A stretch of DNA of 64,000 nucleotides from Sutcliffiella horikoshii DSM 8719 (GTDB lineage Bacteria > Bacillota > Bacilli > Bacillales > Bacillaceae_I). Below, piece after piece: positions 48,507 through 55,821 of this stretch. The stretch's first letter is position 1, and every line of letters starts with the position of its first letter. The position numbers and the translations under genes were made by a program. The stretch is from the NCBI GenBank assembly GCA_001648575.1, contig LQXN01000057.1:1-64000 (forward strand). Reading direction: 5' to 3'. The notes below the pieces were generated by a model, which searched no databases, was not told the origin of the DNA, and saw nothing but the letters and a program-made list of their open reading frames with translations.

Positions 48507-50135
48507 ATGAGCATAGAACAACAGTTTTCATTGTTTTTCGAGAAGATGACGGATATGGTTTTTTTGGTGGAATGGAGAAATCGCGAATTGTGGTATACGA
48601 GTGTGAATCCATCTGCACAACAGAAGCTTGGAATTGAAATGATCGGCAGAAGGTTGGCAGATGTACTACCTGATTCCGTTTATTCTTTATTAAGTAAGCA
48701 CTATATGAAATGTATTGAGTCGAAACTAGTTGTTACCTATTCTGATTTGAACCTGTTTGTATCCGACCTCCCAGCATCTGAGACAAGTTTGACCTTAATT
48801 GAAGAGAGCGGAAAAACATATGTCCTTGCTATCACCAGGGATGTTAATGCATTAAAAAAGAAAGCGGAGGATTATATTTTCCTAGAATCCTTGGTTGCAA
48901 ATACTGTAGATGCCATGTTGGTCATTGATAGTGATGGTTATATATTGAAGATAAATGAGGCCTTTGTCCGGCAATTTGGCTGGAGTGCCTCCGAACTGCT
49001 TGGACAGTATTGGGAGTCACTTCCCATCATTCCGGAAAAATTGAAATCTCAATCAAGAAATGCCATAGCCCTATTGAAAGAGGCAAAATCCATTCCTACT
49101 GAAGAAACCATTCGCGTGACTAAAGATATGGAGGAAATTCACACCTCTGTCAGCTATTCGCCCATAATGAATGAAAATGGTAAAGTCGTTGCGATTTCAA
49201 TGATCTATCGTAATATCCAACATCTAAAAGAGCTTGAAACAAAACTTCAAGAAAGCAATGAAGCCTATAGATCATTGTTTTCATATCATAAAAATGCGGT
49301 CTGTATGCTTAATGAAGAAGGAGTCATTGAAAACATTAATGATGCTTGTATAGAAATCACAGGTTTCCCCAGAGAAATATTAATAGGCTTTAATGTTGTT
49401 AAATATGCGAAGAAAGCTGTTCCTGAACTTGATTTGGACAAGTCAAGGCGCGGAGAAGTGACAAACTATGAGCTCCTCTTTCCGGATGCGTATGGACGGG
49501 ATCTCTATTTATCTGTAACGAATGTCCCGATCATTGTTAAGGGAGTCAGCAAAGGGACATACATGATCGCACAGGACATTACAGAAAAACGACTTATTGA
49601 AAGAGAAAAGGAAGAACTGCAGGAGCAGCTTACTTTTCAAGCCTTTCACGACAGCTTGACTGGGCTGCCTAATCGGAGGCTGCTTGAAAGGAAATTGGAA
49701 GATTCTTTGAACGAAGCAAAAAGAACCAATACTATGCTTGCGCTGCTATTCCTTGATTGCGATCACTTGAAGGCAGTGAACGATACCTTTGGACATGAGG
49801 TTGGGGATGAGTTACTTATTGCCTTCTCTCGCCGTCTTTCAAACTGCATAAAAGAGCAGGATGTTGTAGCGAGATTGGGTGGGGATGAATTTGTGATCAT
49901 CTTGCACGATATGGAGGATCTATATCAAGTCGAGCAGGTGACAAAACGTATACTGGCAAGCCTGGAAAATCCTTATACTCTCCAAGGAAACCTAATACAA
50001 GCCACCTCTTCCATCGGTGTTTCTACCTACCCGGCCAATGGGGCAACAGTCAAACACCTATTACGAAAAGCGGACCAAGCCCTCTACACCGTCAAAAACA
50101 CCACCCGCAACAGCTATAAAATCAGCACCCACTAG
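48507..50135 (+). CDS. PAS-PAS-PAS-GGDEF diguanylate cyclase
   Basis: This 542-residue cytoplasmic protein has three PAS-like domains (about 5-115, 125-245, 250-365; e.g. NTVDAMLVIDSDGYILKINEAF) then a short coiled coil (KRLIEREKEELQEQ). The GGDEF domain (about 380-542) has FHDSLTGLPNRRLL and the intact active-site motif RLGGDEFVII near 458. It makes cyclic-di-GMP from two GTP. The inhibitory I-site (RxxD five residues before GGDEF) reads KEQD, so product inhibition is probably absent. No EAL domain and no spans. The gene is flanked by repeats on both sides. Confidence 0.88.
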   Translation: MSIEQQFSLFFEKMTDMVFLVEWRNRELWYTSVNPSAQQKLGIEMIGRRLADVLPDSVYSLLSKHYMKCIESKLVVTYSDLNLFVSDLPASETSLTLIEESGKTYVLAITRDVNALKKKAEDYIFLESLVANTVDAMLVIDSDGYILKINEAFVRQFGWSASELLGQYWESLPIIPEKLKSQSRNAIALLKEAKSIPTEETIRVTKDMEEIHTSVSYSPIMNENGKVVAISMIYRNIQHLKELETKLQESNEAYRSLFSYHKNAVCMLNEEGVIENINDACIEITGFPREILIGFNVVKYAKKAVPELDLDKSRRGEVTNYELLFPDAYGRDLYLSVTNVPIIVKGVSKGTYMIAQDITEKRLIEREKEELQEQLTFQAFHDSLTGLPNRRLLERKLEDSLNEAKRTNTMLALLFLDCDHLKAVNDTFGHEVGDELLIAFSRRLSNCIKEQDVVARLGGDEFVIILHDMEDLYQVEQVTKRILASLENPYTLQGNLIQATSSIGVSTYPANGATVKHLLRKADQALYTVKNTTRNSYKISTH

Positions 50136-50203
50136 ATCCTGCGGAACAAAAGGGCTGTAAAGTGCTGTTGTGGTGATGAGGTGAAGAGGTGATATGTTAA
50201 AGA

Positions 50204-50251
50204 GGGGTCTGACCCTCACTCCGTTAAAGCACTAAAGAGGGGTCTGACCCC
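50204..50251. repeat. Pair of GGGGTCTGACCCC-type palindromes
   Basis: GGGGTCTGACCC is at 50204-50215 and GGGGTCTGACCCC at 50239-50251, each preceded by GTTAAAG..., the same paired module as at 27266-27313. Confidence 0.8.
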
Positions 50252-50268
50252 TCCCCTTTTCCACCCCC

Positions 50269-50299
50269 AAGAACCCCCGAGGCTTCTCGGGGGTTCTTG
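50269..50299 (+). terminator. Terminator of the GGDEF gene
   Basis: The stem AAGAACCCCCGA / TCGGGGGTTCTT is strong, followed by GTGTTTTG. Confidence 0.8.
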
Positions 50300-50357
50300 T
50301 GTTTTGATTGTGTTATACTTTTTAGAAAATATAGAGAAATTGGAGGTTGTTTTTGTC

Positions 50358-51743
50358 ATGATTAGTCAGACTAGGATGATTGTTCAGGATTCATTGGATG
50401 CTTTATTGGAGGATACTGCGTTTTTGCCGGGTCTTGAGGGGGAGGCGCGAAAACAGGCTTTCACCTCGCTTGGTGCCATCCTTTCAACACCAAATCACTT
50501 ACATAAATCATTTCTGAGAGTTGCCCTTGAGAATGGAAGCGTTGTCAGGATCCCTGCCTTCCGGGTGCAGCATAACAACGCTTTGGGACCTTATAAAGGC
50601 GGGATTCGTTTCCATGAGTCGGTAAATGAGGATGAAGTCATCAACCTCGCTTCCCTAATGACGTTAAAGAATGCCTTGCATGATGTCCCATATGGCGGAG
50701 GAAAAGGCGGGATTGTCCTGGATCCCCGCGCATATTCCGAAAAGGAGCTACATTTAATTTGCAAAAAATACGTCCAATATTTCAGTGACATACTTGGACC
50801 AGACAAGGACATCCCTGCCCCTGATATGGGATCTGGTGAACGCGAAATGGACTGGATGATGGCCGAATATAAATCAATCCGACCTGGCCAGGCCTATAAG
50901 GGTAGCTTTACAGGAAAAAGTGTCATAAACGGCGGATCCTTGGGGCGCAGGGAAGCCACCGGTAAAGGGGTGTATTTTACATTCCGCTACTTGCTGCATG
51001 ATTTCCTTCAAAAACAAAGAGAGTTCCTTTCAAATTCTGAGAGCATTTTTGCAAAAACCGCCCTTGACTACGACAATAGCGAAAGCCCGTTGACAATTGC
51101 CGTTCAAGGCTTTGGTAATGTGGGGTCTGTCGCTGCACTTGAAGCTTACCAATGCCAGCACCTCCAGAATAAGGTGGTCGCGGTCAGTGATCGAAATGTC
51201 ACGTTGTTTAACGCCGACGGACTTGATATCCCTTCGTTGATAAAATTCACCTCCCTTCATGGAGGAGATCTTCCAACAACTGAATTGGAACTAGCTGAAG
51301 CAAATGTCAAAGCCGCGATTCAAAACCGCAGCGACGTTTTGTACCTGGACGTGGATGTGTTATTCCTTGCAGCGCTTGAAGATCAGATCCACGATACCAA
51401 TAAAGGAAAAATAAAAGCCCGGATCATCGTGGAAGGTGCCAACGCACCGGTGACAAGTGAAGCAGATGAATACCTCAGTAATAAAGGCGTGATTGTCATA
51501 CCGGACATCTTGGCCAATGCCGGTGGGGTGATCGTATCCTACCTGGAATGGATGCAAGGCCGCGAAACCCAATTCTACTCAGAGGAAGAGGTGTACAGAC
51601 TCCTTCTCGAAAAAATGAAAAACACCATGGACACCATCCTCCCTGCCTTCTTCGGTGACCCCCACCCACTAAGGCAAAACTGCTACATCCACTCCGTTAT
51701 GAAGCTCTCCACCGTCCTTTACAGGCAAGGGAAGCTTTATTAA
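50358..51743 (+). CDS. Glutamate dehydrogenase
   Basis: This 461-residue enzyme of the Glu/Leu/Phe/Val dehydrogenase family deaminates glutamate to 2-oxoglutarate. The dimerisation/catalytic domain has NALGPYKGGIRFHESV, MTLKNALHDVPYGGGKGGI (catalytic Lys region) and APDMGSGEREMDWM. The NAD domain has VQGFGNVGSVAALEA and VEGANAPVTSEADEYL. It is longer than B. subtilis RocG/GudB (about 425) because of a longer N-terminus and an insertion (QKQREFLSNSESIFAKTALDY) before the Rossmann motif. The start at 50358 follows GGAGG by 11 bases. Paralogue type (RocG, GudB or other) is not decided. Confidence 0.9.
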   Translation: MISQTRMIVQDSLDALLEDTAFLPGLEGEARKQAFTSLGAILSTPNHLHKSFLRVALENGSVVRIPAFRVQHNNALGPYKGGIRFHESVNEDEVINLASLMTLKNALHDVPYGGGKGGIVLDPRAYSEKELHLICKKYVQYFSDILGPDKDIPAPDMGSGEREMDWMMAEYKSIRPGQAYKGSFTGKSVINGGSLGRREATGKGVYFTFRYLLHDFLQKQREFLSNSESIFAKTALDYDNSESPLTIAVQGFGNVGSVAALEAYQCQHLQNKVVAVSDRNVTLFNADGLDIPSLIKFTSLHGGDLPTTELELAEANVKAAIQNRSDVLYLDVDVLFLAALEDQIHDTNKGKIKARIIVEGANAPVTSEADEYLSNKGVIVIPDILANAGGVIVSYLEWMQGRETQFYSEEEVYRLLLEKMKNTMDTILPAFFGDPHPLRQNCYIHSVMKLSTVLYRQGKLY

Positions 51744-51759
51744 GGTAGAGGAGTGAAGA

Positions 51760-51821
51760 GGGGTCTGACCCCTAAAAAGCCGGCATGAGTAGATTTCCCA
51801 TCTCCCCATGCCGGCTTTTTT
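51760..51821 (+). terminator. GGGGTCTGACCCC palindrome followed by the glutamate dehydrogenase terminator
   Basis: The palindrome is at 51760-51772. From about 51774 the stem AAAGCCGGCATG / CATGCCGGCTTT, with a loop of about 19 bases, is followed by seven T's. Confidence 0.8.
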
Positions 51822-51868
51822 TATCTCATTCACAGTTAGTTTATCAACAGCATTTTATTGACTGTTCG

Positions 51869-52354
51869 TTATTTTCCCGGTTGTACAGTTCTGGAAGCAT
51901 ATTTCCTTTTTACCACCAACCGGCTTGTCAGGGTGTACAGGAGGATTCCAACCAATGCCCCTGCGCTATCCAGCAGCACATCACTTACCTGGCCGCTCCT
52001 GCCTGGTACAAATAGCTGATGCACCTCATCTGATATGGCGTACAGGACAGAGATGACTAAAGCCACTACCATACTCACCAGTCCACGCCCCCCACTTCTT
52101 CTCACTGCATTCAAAGTAAGGATCGAAAGCAGCATGTATGCAAAAAAGTGAGCGTTCTTTCTAACGAAGAAACTAATCTCATCTATCTGAAATTCAGCTG
52201 CAGGTGCCACGTTTTCTATTACCTCATTCACCCATTCTGTAATGCCTCCGCTCAAATCAGCTGATCGTTCTGCATGCTGAGCCGAGAGGTAGAAAATCAG
52301 TGCCATCCAACTAATAACCAGCGCCCATGAAATGAAAATTTTATAATGCATCAT
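51869..52354 (-). CDS. VanZ-family membrane protein (second copy)
   Basis: This 161-residue protein has four spans. Family signature: SFFVRKNAHFFAYMLLSILTL, then ISVLYAISDEVHQLFVPGRSGQVSDVLLDSAGALVGI, i.e. the DE..Q...PGR..Q..D block. The start at 52354 (MMHYKIF) follows GAGGGTG by nine bases. It is about as diverged from the VanZ protein at 23600 as family members usually are. Role unknown. Confidence 0.85.
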   Translation of the reverse strand: MMHYKIFISWALVISWMALIFYLSAQHAERSADLSGGITEWVNEVIENVAPAAEFQIDEISFFVRKNAHFFAYMLLSILTLNAVRRSGGRGLVSMVVALVISVLYAISDEVHQLFVPGRSGQVSDVLLDSAGALVGILLYTLTSRLVVKRKYASRTVQPGK

Positions 52355-52459
52355 GCAAGTAAGCACCCTCAATAATTGAAAAACTTGGATTATAACTCAA
52401 ACAGTATATCATACAACCCTGCCATTAACCCGAATTATTTAAAGAGAAACTCCTAGTTG

Positions 52460-53518
52460 CTATCCCCTCTCCTTCCTTACTTTCGGCATTGCCCGGATTG
52501 GACCGACAATGTACTTTCCTATCGGCAGAAGGTTGATAGCTATTGCGAGCAATACTGAGCCGAATAAGCCAGCCAAGAACATCACTAATGCGTAGGCACG
52601 GATATCCATTTCAGGTAAGAACAAATCGGCAATATCGAATGCTAAAAAATGCAGCAGGAAAATCTGAAATGAATATTTGCTGATGAACATGACTGCTCCT
52701 GGTACATTGGGAAAGTAGGAAAAAAGGAATAACAACACAAAAAATAAGGAAATCGTGTAAAACATGATATCAAGTCGAACCGAAGAAAGCTGTGTGAATA
52801 TTCCACTCGTAAATATCTTGAACAGTAAAAAACCTGTTACTCCAGTGGCAACAATGGCCATGGGGAAGCCCCAGCTCTTGTTTGCCTTGACCTCCTCCAT
52901 GTACTTTCCTACATAAAATGCCACGCCAAAATAAAAGATCCATGCAAGGAAAGGCATACGTACAAATGATAATTGATCTTGCATGAGCTGTGGAAGCAGG
53001 TCGCTCCGCAGGTTTGCGATGGCAAGATAGGCCACATTTATTACAAAAGTGACGGATAGGATAAGCCACGGAGATACGTTTTTCAAGAACCGGATAAATA
53101 GATAATGTATAAGGACAAATTGTAGAATGATAATGATGAAATATCCATGCCATGCACCAAGCAAAAGCTTGTCCATGATGCCATTTTTCACAATCCTCCA
53201 GGAATCATTTTCCACCAAGAGATGGAATAGGCCATAAAGAAAAGGTGTAAACACATATGGAAGAAACAAAAACAGGAACCGTTTCTTATAGAAGCTTCCT
53301 GGAAGTTTATCGGGATAAACCTTCGCAATGACAATTTCTGATATTAAAATAAACATTGGTGTAGCATAGAGCAGGACAATCTGTATCGATCTGATAAAAT
53401 CCACCGTAGAATTAGGCAGGTCATAGGTGGCATATGTCCGTGTCAGGGAATGGATCATTACCACCGTCAAGCAGGCGATGGCCCTTATCCAGTATATTTC
53501 ATGTATCTGCTTTTTCAT
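52460..53518 (-). CDS. Membrane O-acyltransferase (acyltransferase family 3), second copy
   Basis: This 352-residue protein of about ten spans has the N-terminal family motif EIYWIRAIACLTVVMIHSLTRTY and later YATPMFILISEIVIA. It belongs to the same family as the protein at 9903 but is clearly diverged, with the feel of IcaC/YfiQ-type enzymes that O-acylate extracellular polysaccharide. GGAGG lies ten bases before the ATG at 53518. It stands alone, divergent from galE. Confidence 0.8.
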   Translation of the reverse strand: MKKQIHEIYWIRAIACLTVVMIHSLTRTYATYDLPNSTVDFIRSIQIVLLYATPMFILISEIVIAKVYPDKLPGSFYKKRFLFLFLPYVFTPFLYGLFHLLVENDSWRIVKNGIMDKLLLGAWHGYFIIIILQFVLIHYLFIRFLKNVSPWLILSVTFVINVAYLAIANLRSDLLPQLMQDQLSFVRMPFLAWIFYFGVAFYVGKYMEEVKANKSWGFPMAIVATGVTGFLLFKIFTSGIFTQLSSVRLDIMFYTISLFFVLLFLFSYFPNVPGAVMFISKYSFQIFLLHFLAFDIADLFLPEMDIRAYALVMFLAGLFGSVLLAIAINLLPIGKYIVGPIRAMPKVRKERG

Positions 53519-53747
53519 GTTGCGAGTACCTCCAGTCAAAATACTGTTAAGTTTAACATGCCAAAAAGCCCTTCCCCATATGTAATGGGACTTTTAATCA
53601 CATTGAAAAGTACCCGCTACTTTTGTAACAACAACATTATATAAGTAACATACCCGTCTTCATCAAAAATCACCAATATAGCCGTTCATGGTACAATTTG
53701 CGCATTTATGCTACTATGTAAGAAAACTCAATTTGGAGGAAAATAGG

Positions 53748-54761
53748 ATGGCGATTTTAGTTACTGGTGGAGCTGGCTATATAGGCAGCCATACTTGTGT
53801 GGAACTGTTAAACAATGATCAAGATATTGTAATTGTTGATAATTTATTAAATAGTAACCATGTCTCGCTGGACCGGATCAAAGAGCTCACTGGAAAGGAC
53901 TTCCCATTCTATGAAGTGGACCTTTTAAATAAGGATGGGCTTGAAAAAGTGTTCCGTGAGCATAACATTGATGCTGTCATTCACTTCGCGGGACTGAAAG
54001 CGGTCGGTGAGTCTGTAGAAAAGCCTTTATTTTACTACCACAACAATATTACTGGGACGTTATACTTGTGCGAGGTTATGCACAAGCATGGCGTTAAAAA
54101 CATAGTATTCAGTTCTTCTGCAACCGTATATGGTTTACCAGAAAGTGTGCCTATTTCAGAATCATTCCCATTAAGTGCCACAAATCCTTATGGACAGACC
54201 AAATTGATGATCGAGCAAATCCTGCGTGACCTACATGTAGCAGACAACGAATGGAGCATCTCGCTGTTGCGGTACTTCAATCCAATTGGAGCACATGAGA
54301 GCGGGCGTATCGGGGAAGATCCCAACGGCATCCCTAACAACCTGATGCCTTTTATCACCCAGGTTGCCATTGGAAAATTGCCTGAGCTTGCGGTGTTTGG
54401 AGATGATTACGATACGGTCGATGGAACGGGAGTGCGTGATTATATCCATGTGGTGGACCTTGCTAAGGGTCACCTGAAAGCACTTGAAAAAGTCATGAAA
54501 GATAAAGGTGTCAATGCCTATAATCTCGGAACCGGAAAAGGCTACTCTGTTCTGGAAATGGTAAAGGCCTTTGAAAAAGCGTCTGAAAAAGAAGTACCAT
54601 ACAAAATCACCGGAAGACGACCAGGGGATATCGGTGCATGCTTTGCAGATCCTGCGAAAGCTAAAGAAGAACTTGGATGGCAAGCGGAAAAAGGACTTGA
54701 GGAAATGTGTCAAGACTCCTGGAAATGGCAAAAAAACAATCCGAACGGGTATAAAGAGTAA
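53748..54761 (+). CDS. galE: UDP-glucose 4-epimerase
   Basis: This 337-residue short-chain dehydrogenase interconverts UDP-glucose and UDP-galactose. NAD motif GGAGYIGSH at 7-15; catalytic Ser in SSSATVYG; Tyr-Lys pair in NPYGQTKLM; substrate region [24 protein letters not shown] precedes the ATG at 53748 by six bases and decides against the longer frame. It is separate from galK-galT (59.9-62.7 kb), so it may mainly serve wall polysaccharide synthesis as well as galactose use. Confidence 0.95.
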   Translation: MAILVTGGAGYIGSHTCVELLNNDQDIVIVDNLLNSNHVSLDRIKELTGKDFPFYEVDLLNKDGLEKVFREHNIDAVIHFAGLKAVGESVEKPLFYYHNNITGTLYLCEVMHKHGVKNIVFSSSATVYGLPESVPISESFPLSATNPYGQTKLMIEQILRDLHVADNEWSISLLRYFNPIGAHESGRIGEDPNGIPNNLMPFITQVAIGKLPELAVFGDDYDTVDGTGVRDYIHVVDLAKGHLKALEKVMKDKGVNAYNLGTGKGYSVLEMVKAFEKASEKEVPYKITGRRPGDIGACFADPAKAKEELGWQAEKGLEEMCQDSWKWQKNNPNGYKE

Positions 54762-54802
54762 ATAACAACGGTGTTAACCACCATAACATTGGAAAGCAAT
54801 CT

Positions 54803-54834
54803 AAGACGGCGGGCACATAGCTCCCGTCTTTTTC
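54803..54834 (+). terminator. Terminator of galE
   Basis: AAGACGG-GGG / CCC-CCGTCTT type stem with TTTTTC after it. Confidence 0.65.
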
Positions 54835-54894
54835 AAATTCAGCGTCCTCATAATTCCAAAGACCTACTTTTTACAAAATAAAACAAATTTCCCG

Positions 54895-54951
54895 AAAAAA
54901 TGCTAGGTATTTTTTACCACTTTATTTATAATGAATATGTAAGCGCTTTTA
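54895..54951 (+). promoter_or_regulatory. comK promoter region: AT dyad, -10 and a cre-like site
   Basis: AAAAAAT-N7-ATTTTTT (54895-54915) is a symmetric AT box resembling but not equal to AAAA-N5-TTTT; it covers the expected -35. A perfect TATAAT is at 54927-54932. TGTAAGCGCTTTTA (54938-54951), one base off the cre consensus, overlaps the likely start site. No good -35 is present, as expected for an activator-dependent promoter. Confidence 0.5.
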
Positions 54952-54975
54952 TTTTAATTTGTGTGGGAGGGATTT

Positions 54976-55509
54976 ATGGGTATGGATAAAGATTGGAATG
55001 TGATTCATCAGTATCGGATCGGACTAAGTACTATGGCTTTATTTTCTCACCGGCATCCTCAATATCAGACAATGATATTGGATATGGAAGGGAAATTCAT
55101 CACAGATGAAACTGCTAGGGAAATATTGCATAGAGGCTGCCTGGATGACAGTTGCACCTATGAAGGGAGAAGGATTGCAACCATCCACTTCACAAATTAT
55201 ATCCAAAAAACACCGATTTTGATTGACCAAGCGGAAGGGATAATAGCCATTCCGACACATTCCCCTGATCAGGAGGCATGCTGTTGGTTGTTCCTTCAGC
55301 ATCTTTCACATGTAGAGTCTGTTTCCTCAACAAAATGTATTGTTTATTTTAACAACCATCAATATTTGGAACTTGATGTATCAGCCATCACTGTTTATGA
55401 GCAGGTGAAAAAGGCATCTGTTGTATTGACAAGGTTCTGTTCCAACAAACAGTTTAATTTTTCATTGAATCCAAAAGCAAAGCGCTCACGAAAGGATCTC
55501 AGAAGATAA
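54976..55509 (+). CDS. comK: ComK-family competence regulator
   Basis: This protein of about 177 residues is the ComK type, the DNA-binding activator of genetic competence. Family blocks: GCLDDSCTYEGRRIATIHFT and KTPILIDQAEGIIAIPTHSPDQEACCWLFLQHL, corresponding to the RSCRFFGSSYAGR and KPPIMVDPSNQIFLFPT...CGW regions of B. subtilis ComK. It ends soon after FNFSLNPKAKRSRKDLRR; the MecA-binding FMLYPK element of B. subtilis is only loosely represented (FSLNPK) and the C-terminal extension is missing. Some species have two ComK paralogues; which one this is cannot be told. GGGAGG is five bases before the ATG at 54976. Confidence 0.83.
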   Translation: MGMDKDWNVIHQYRIGLSTMALFSHRHPQYQTMILDMEGKFITDETAREILHRGCLDDSCTYEGRRIATIHFTNYIQKTPILIDQAEGIIAIPTHSPDQEACCWLFLQHLSHVESVSSTKCIVYFNNHQYLELDVSAITVYEQVKKASVVLTRFCSNKQFNFSLNPKAKRSRKDLRR

Positions 55510-55821
55510 GCCGTCTACCCTTTTCACCATGAATTAGTAAGATATTGCTGCAACCTTTATAGGGGTAAGGTTACAACAATCTGTTGCTAATAGACAGGAT
55601 TCCAGGTTCTCGTTGCAATTCTTTGAAGTGGAACAAGAACCCGGATATTTACCTCTTCTACTCTTTCCCCCTTCCACCAATCACTCCTCAAACCAAAATC
55701 ACAAGTTTCCAATTTTTTCTACAAAATTACATAAAAAAGTAATTCTCTAAAACGAACTTTGGTAGTATAATCTTTCTGTTGGGTAAATTTTATATAATTT
55801 GGAATTGGGGGATTGTTTTAG
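55510..55821. other. Structured intergenic region between comK and the LRR gene
   Basis: There are two imperfect stem-loops: about 55538-55583 (GCAACCTT / AAGGTTAC with flanking pairs) and about 55602-55650 (GGTTCTCGTT / AACAAGAACC). Neither has a clear T-run. A TATAAT near 55766 may belong to the LRR gene. No gene is seen. Confidence 0.45.

Noticed and set aside
55538-55650. Riboswitch or T-box upstream of the LRR gene
   Set aside because: Two imperfect stem-loops only; no T-box motif, no known aptamer core and no terminator/antiterminator pair that I can see.
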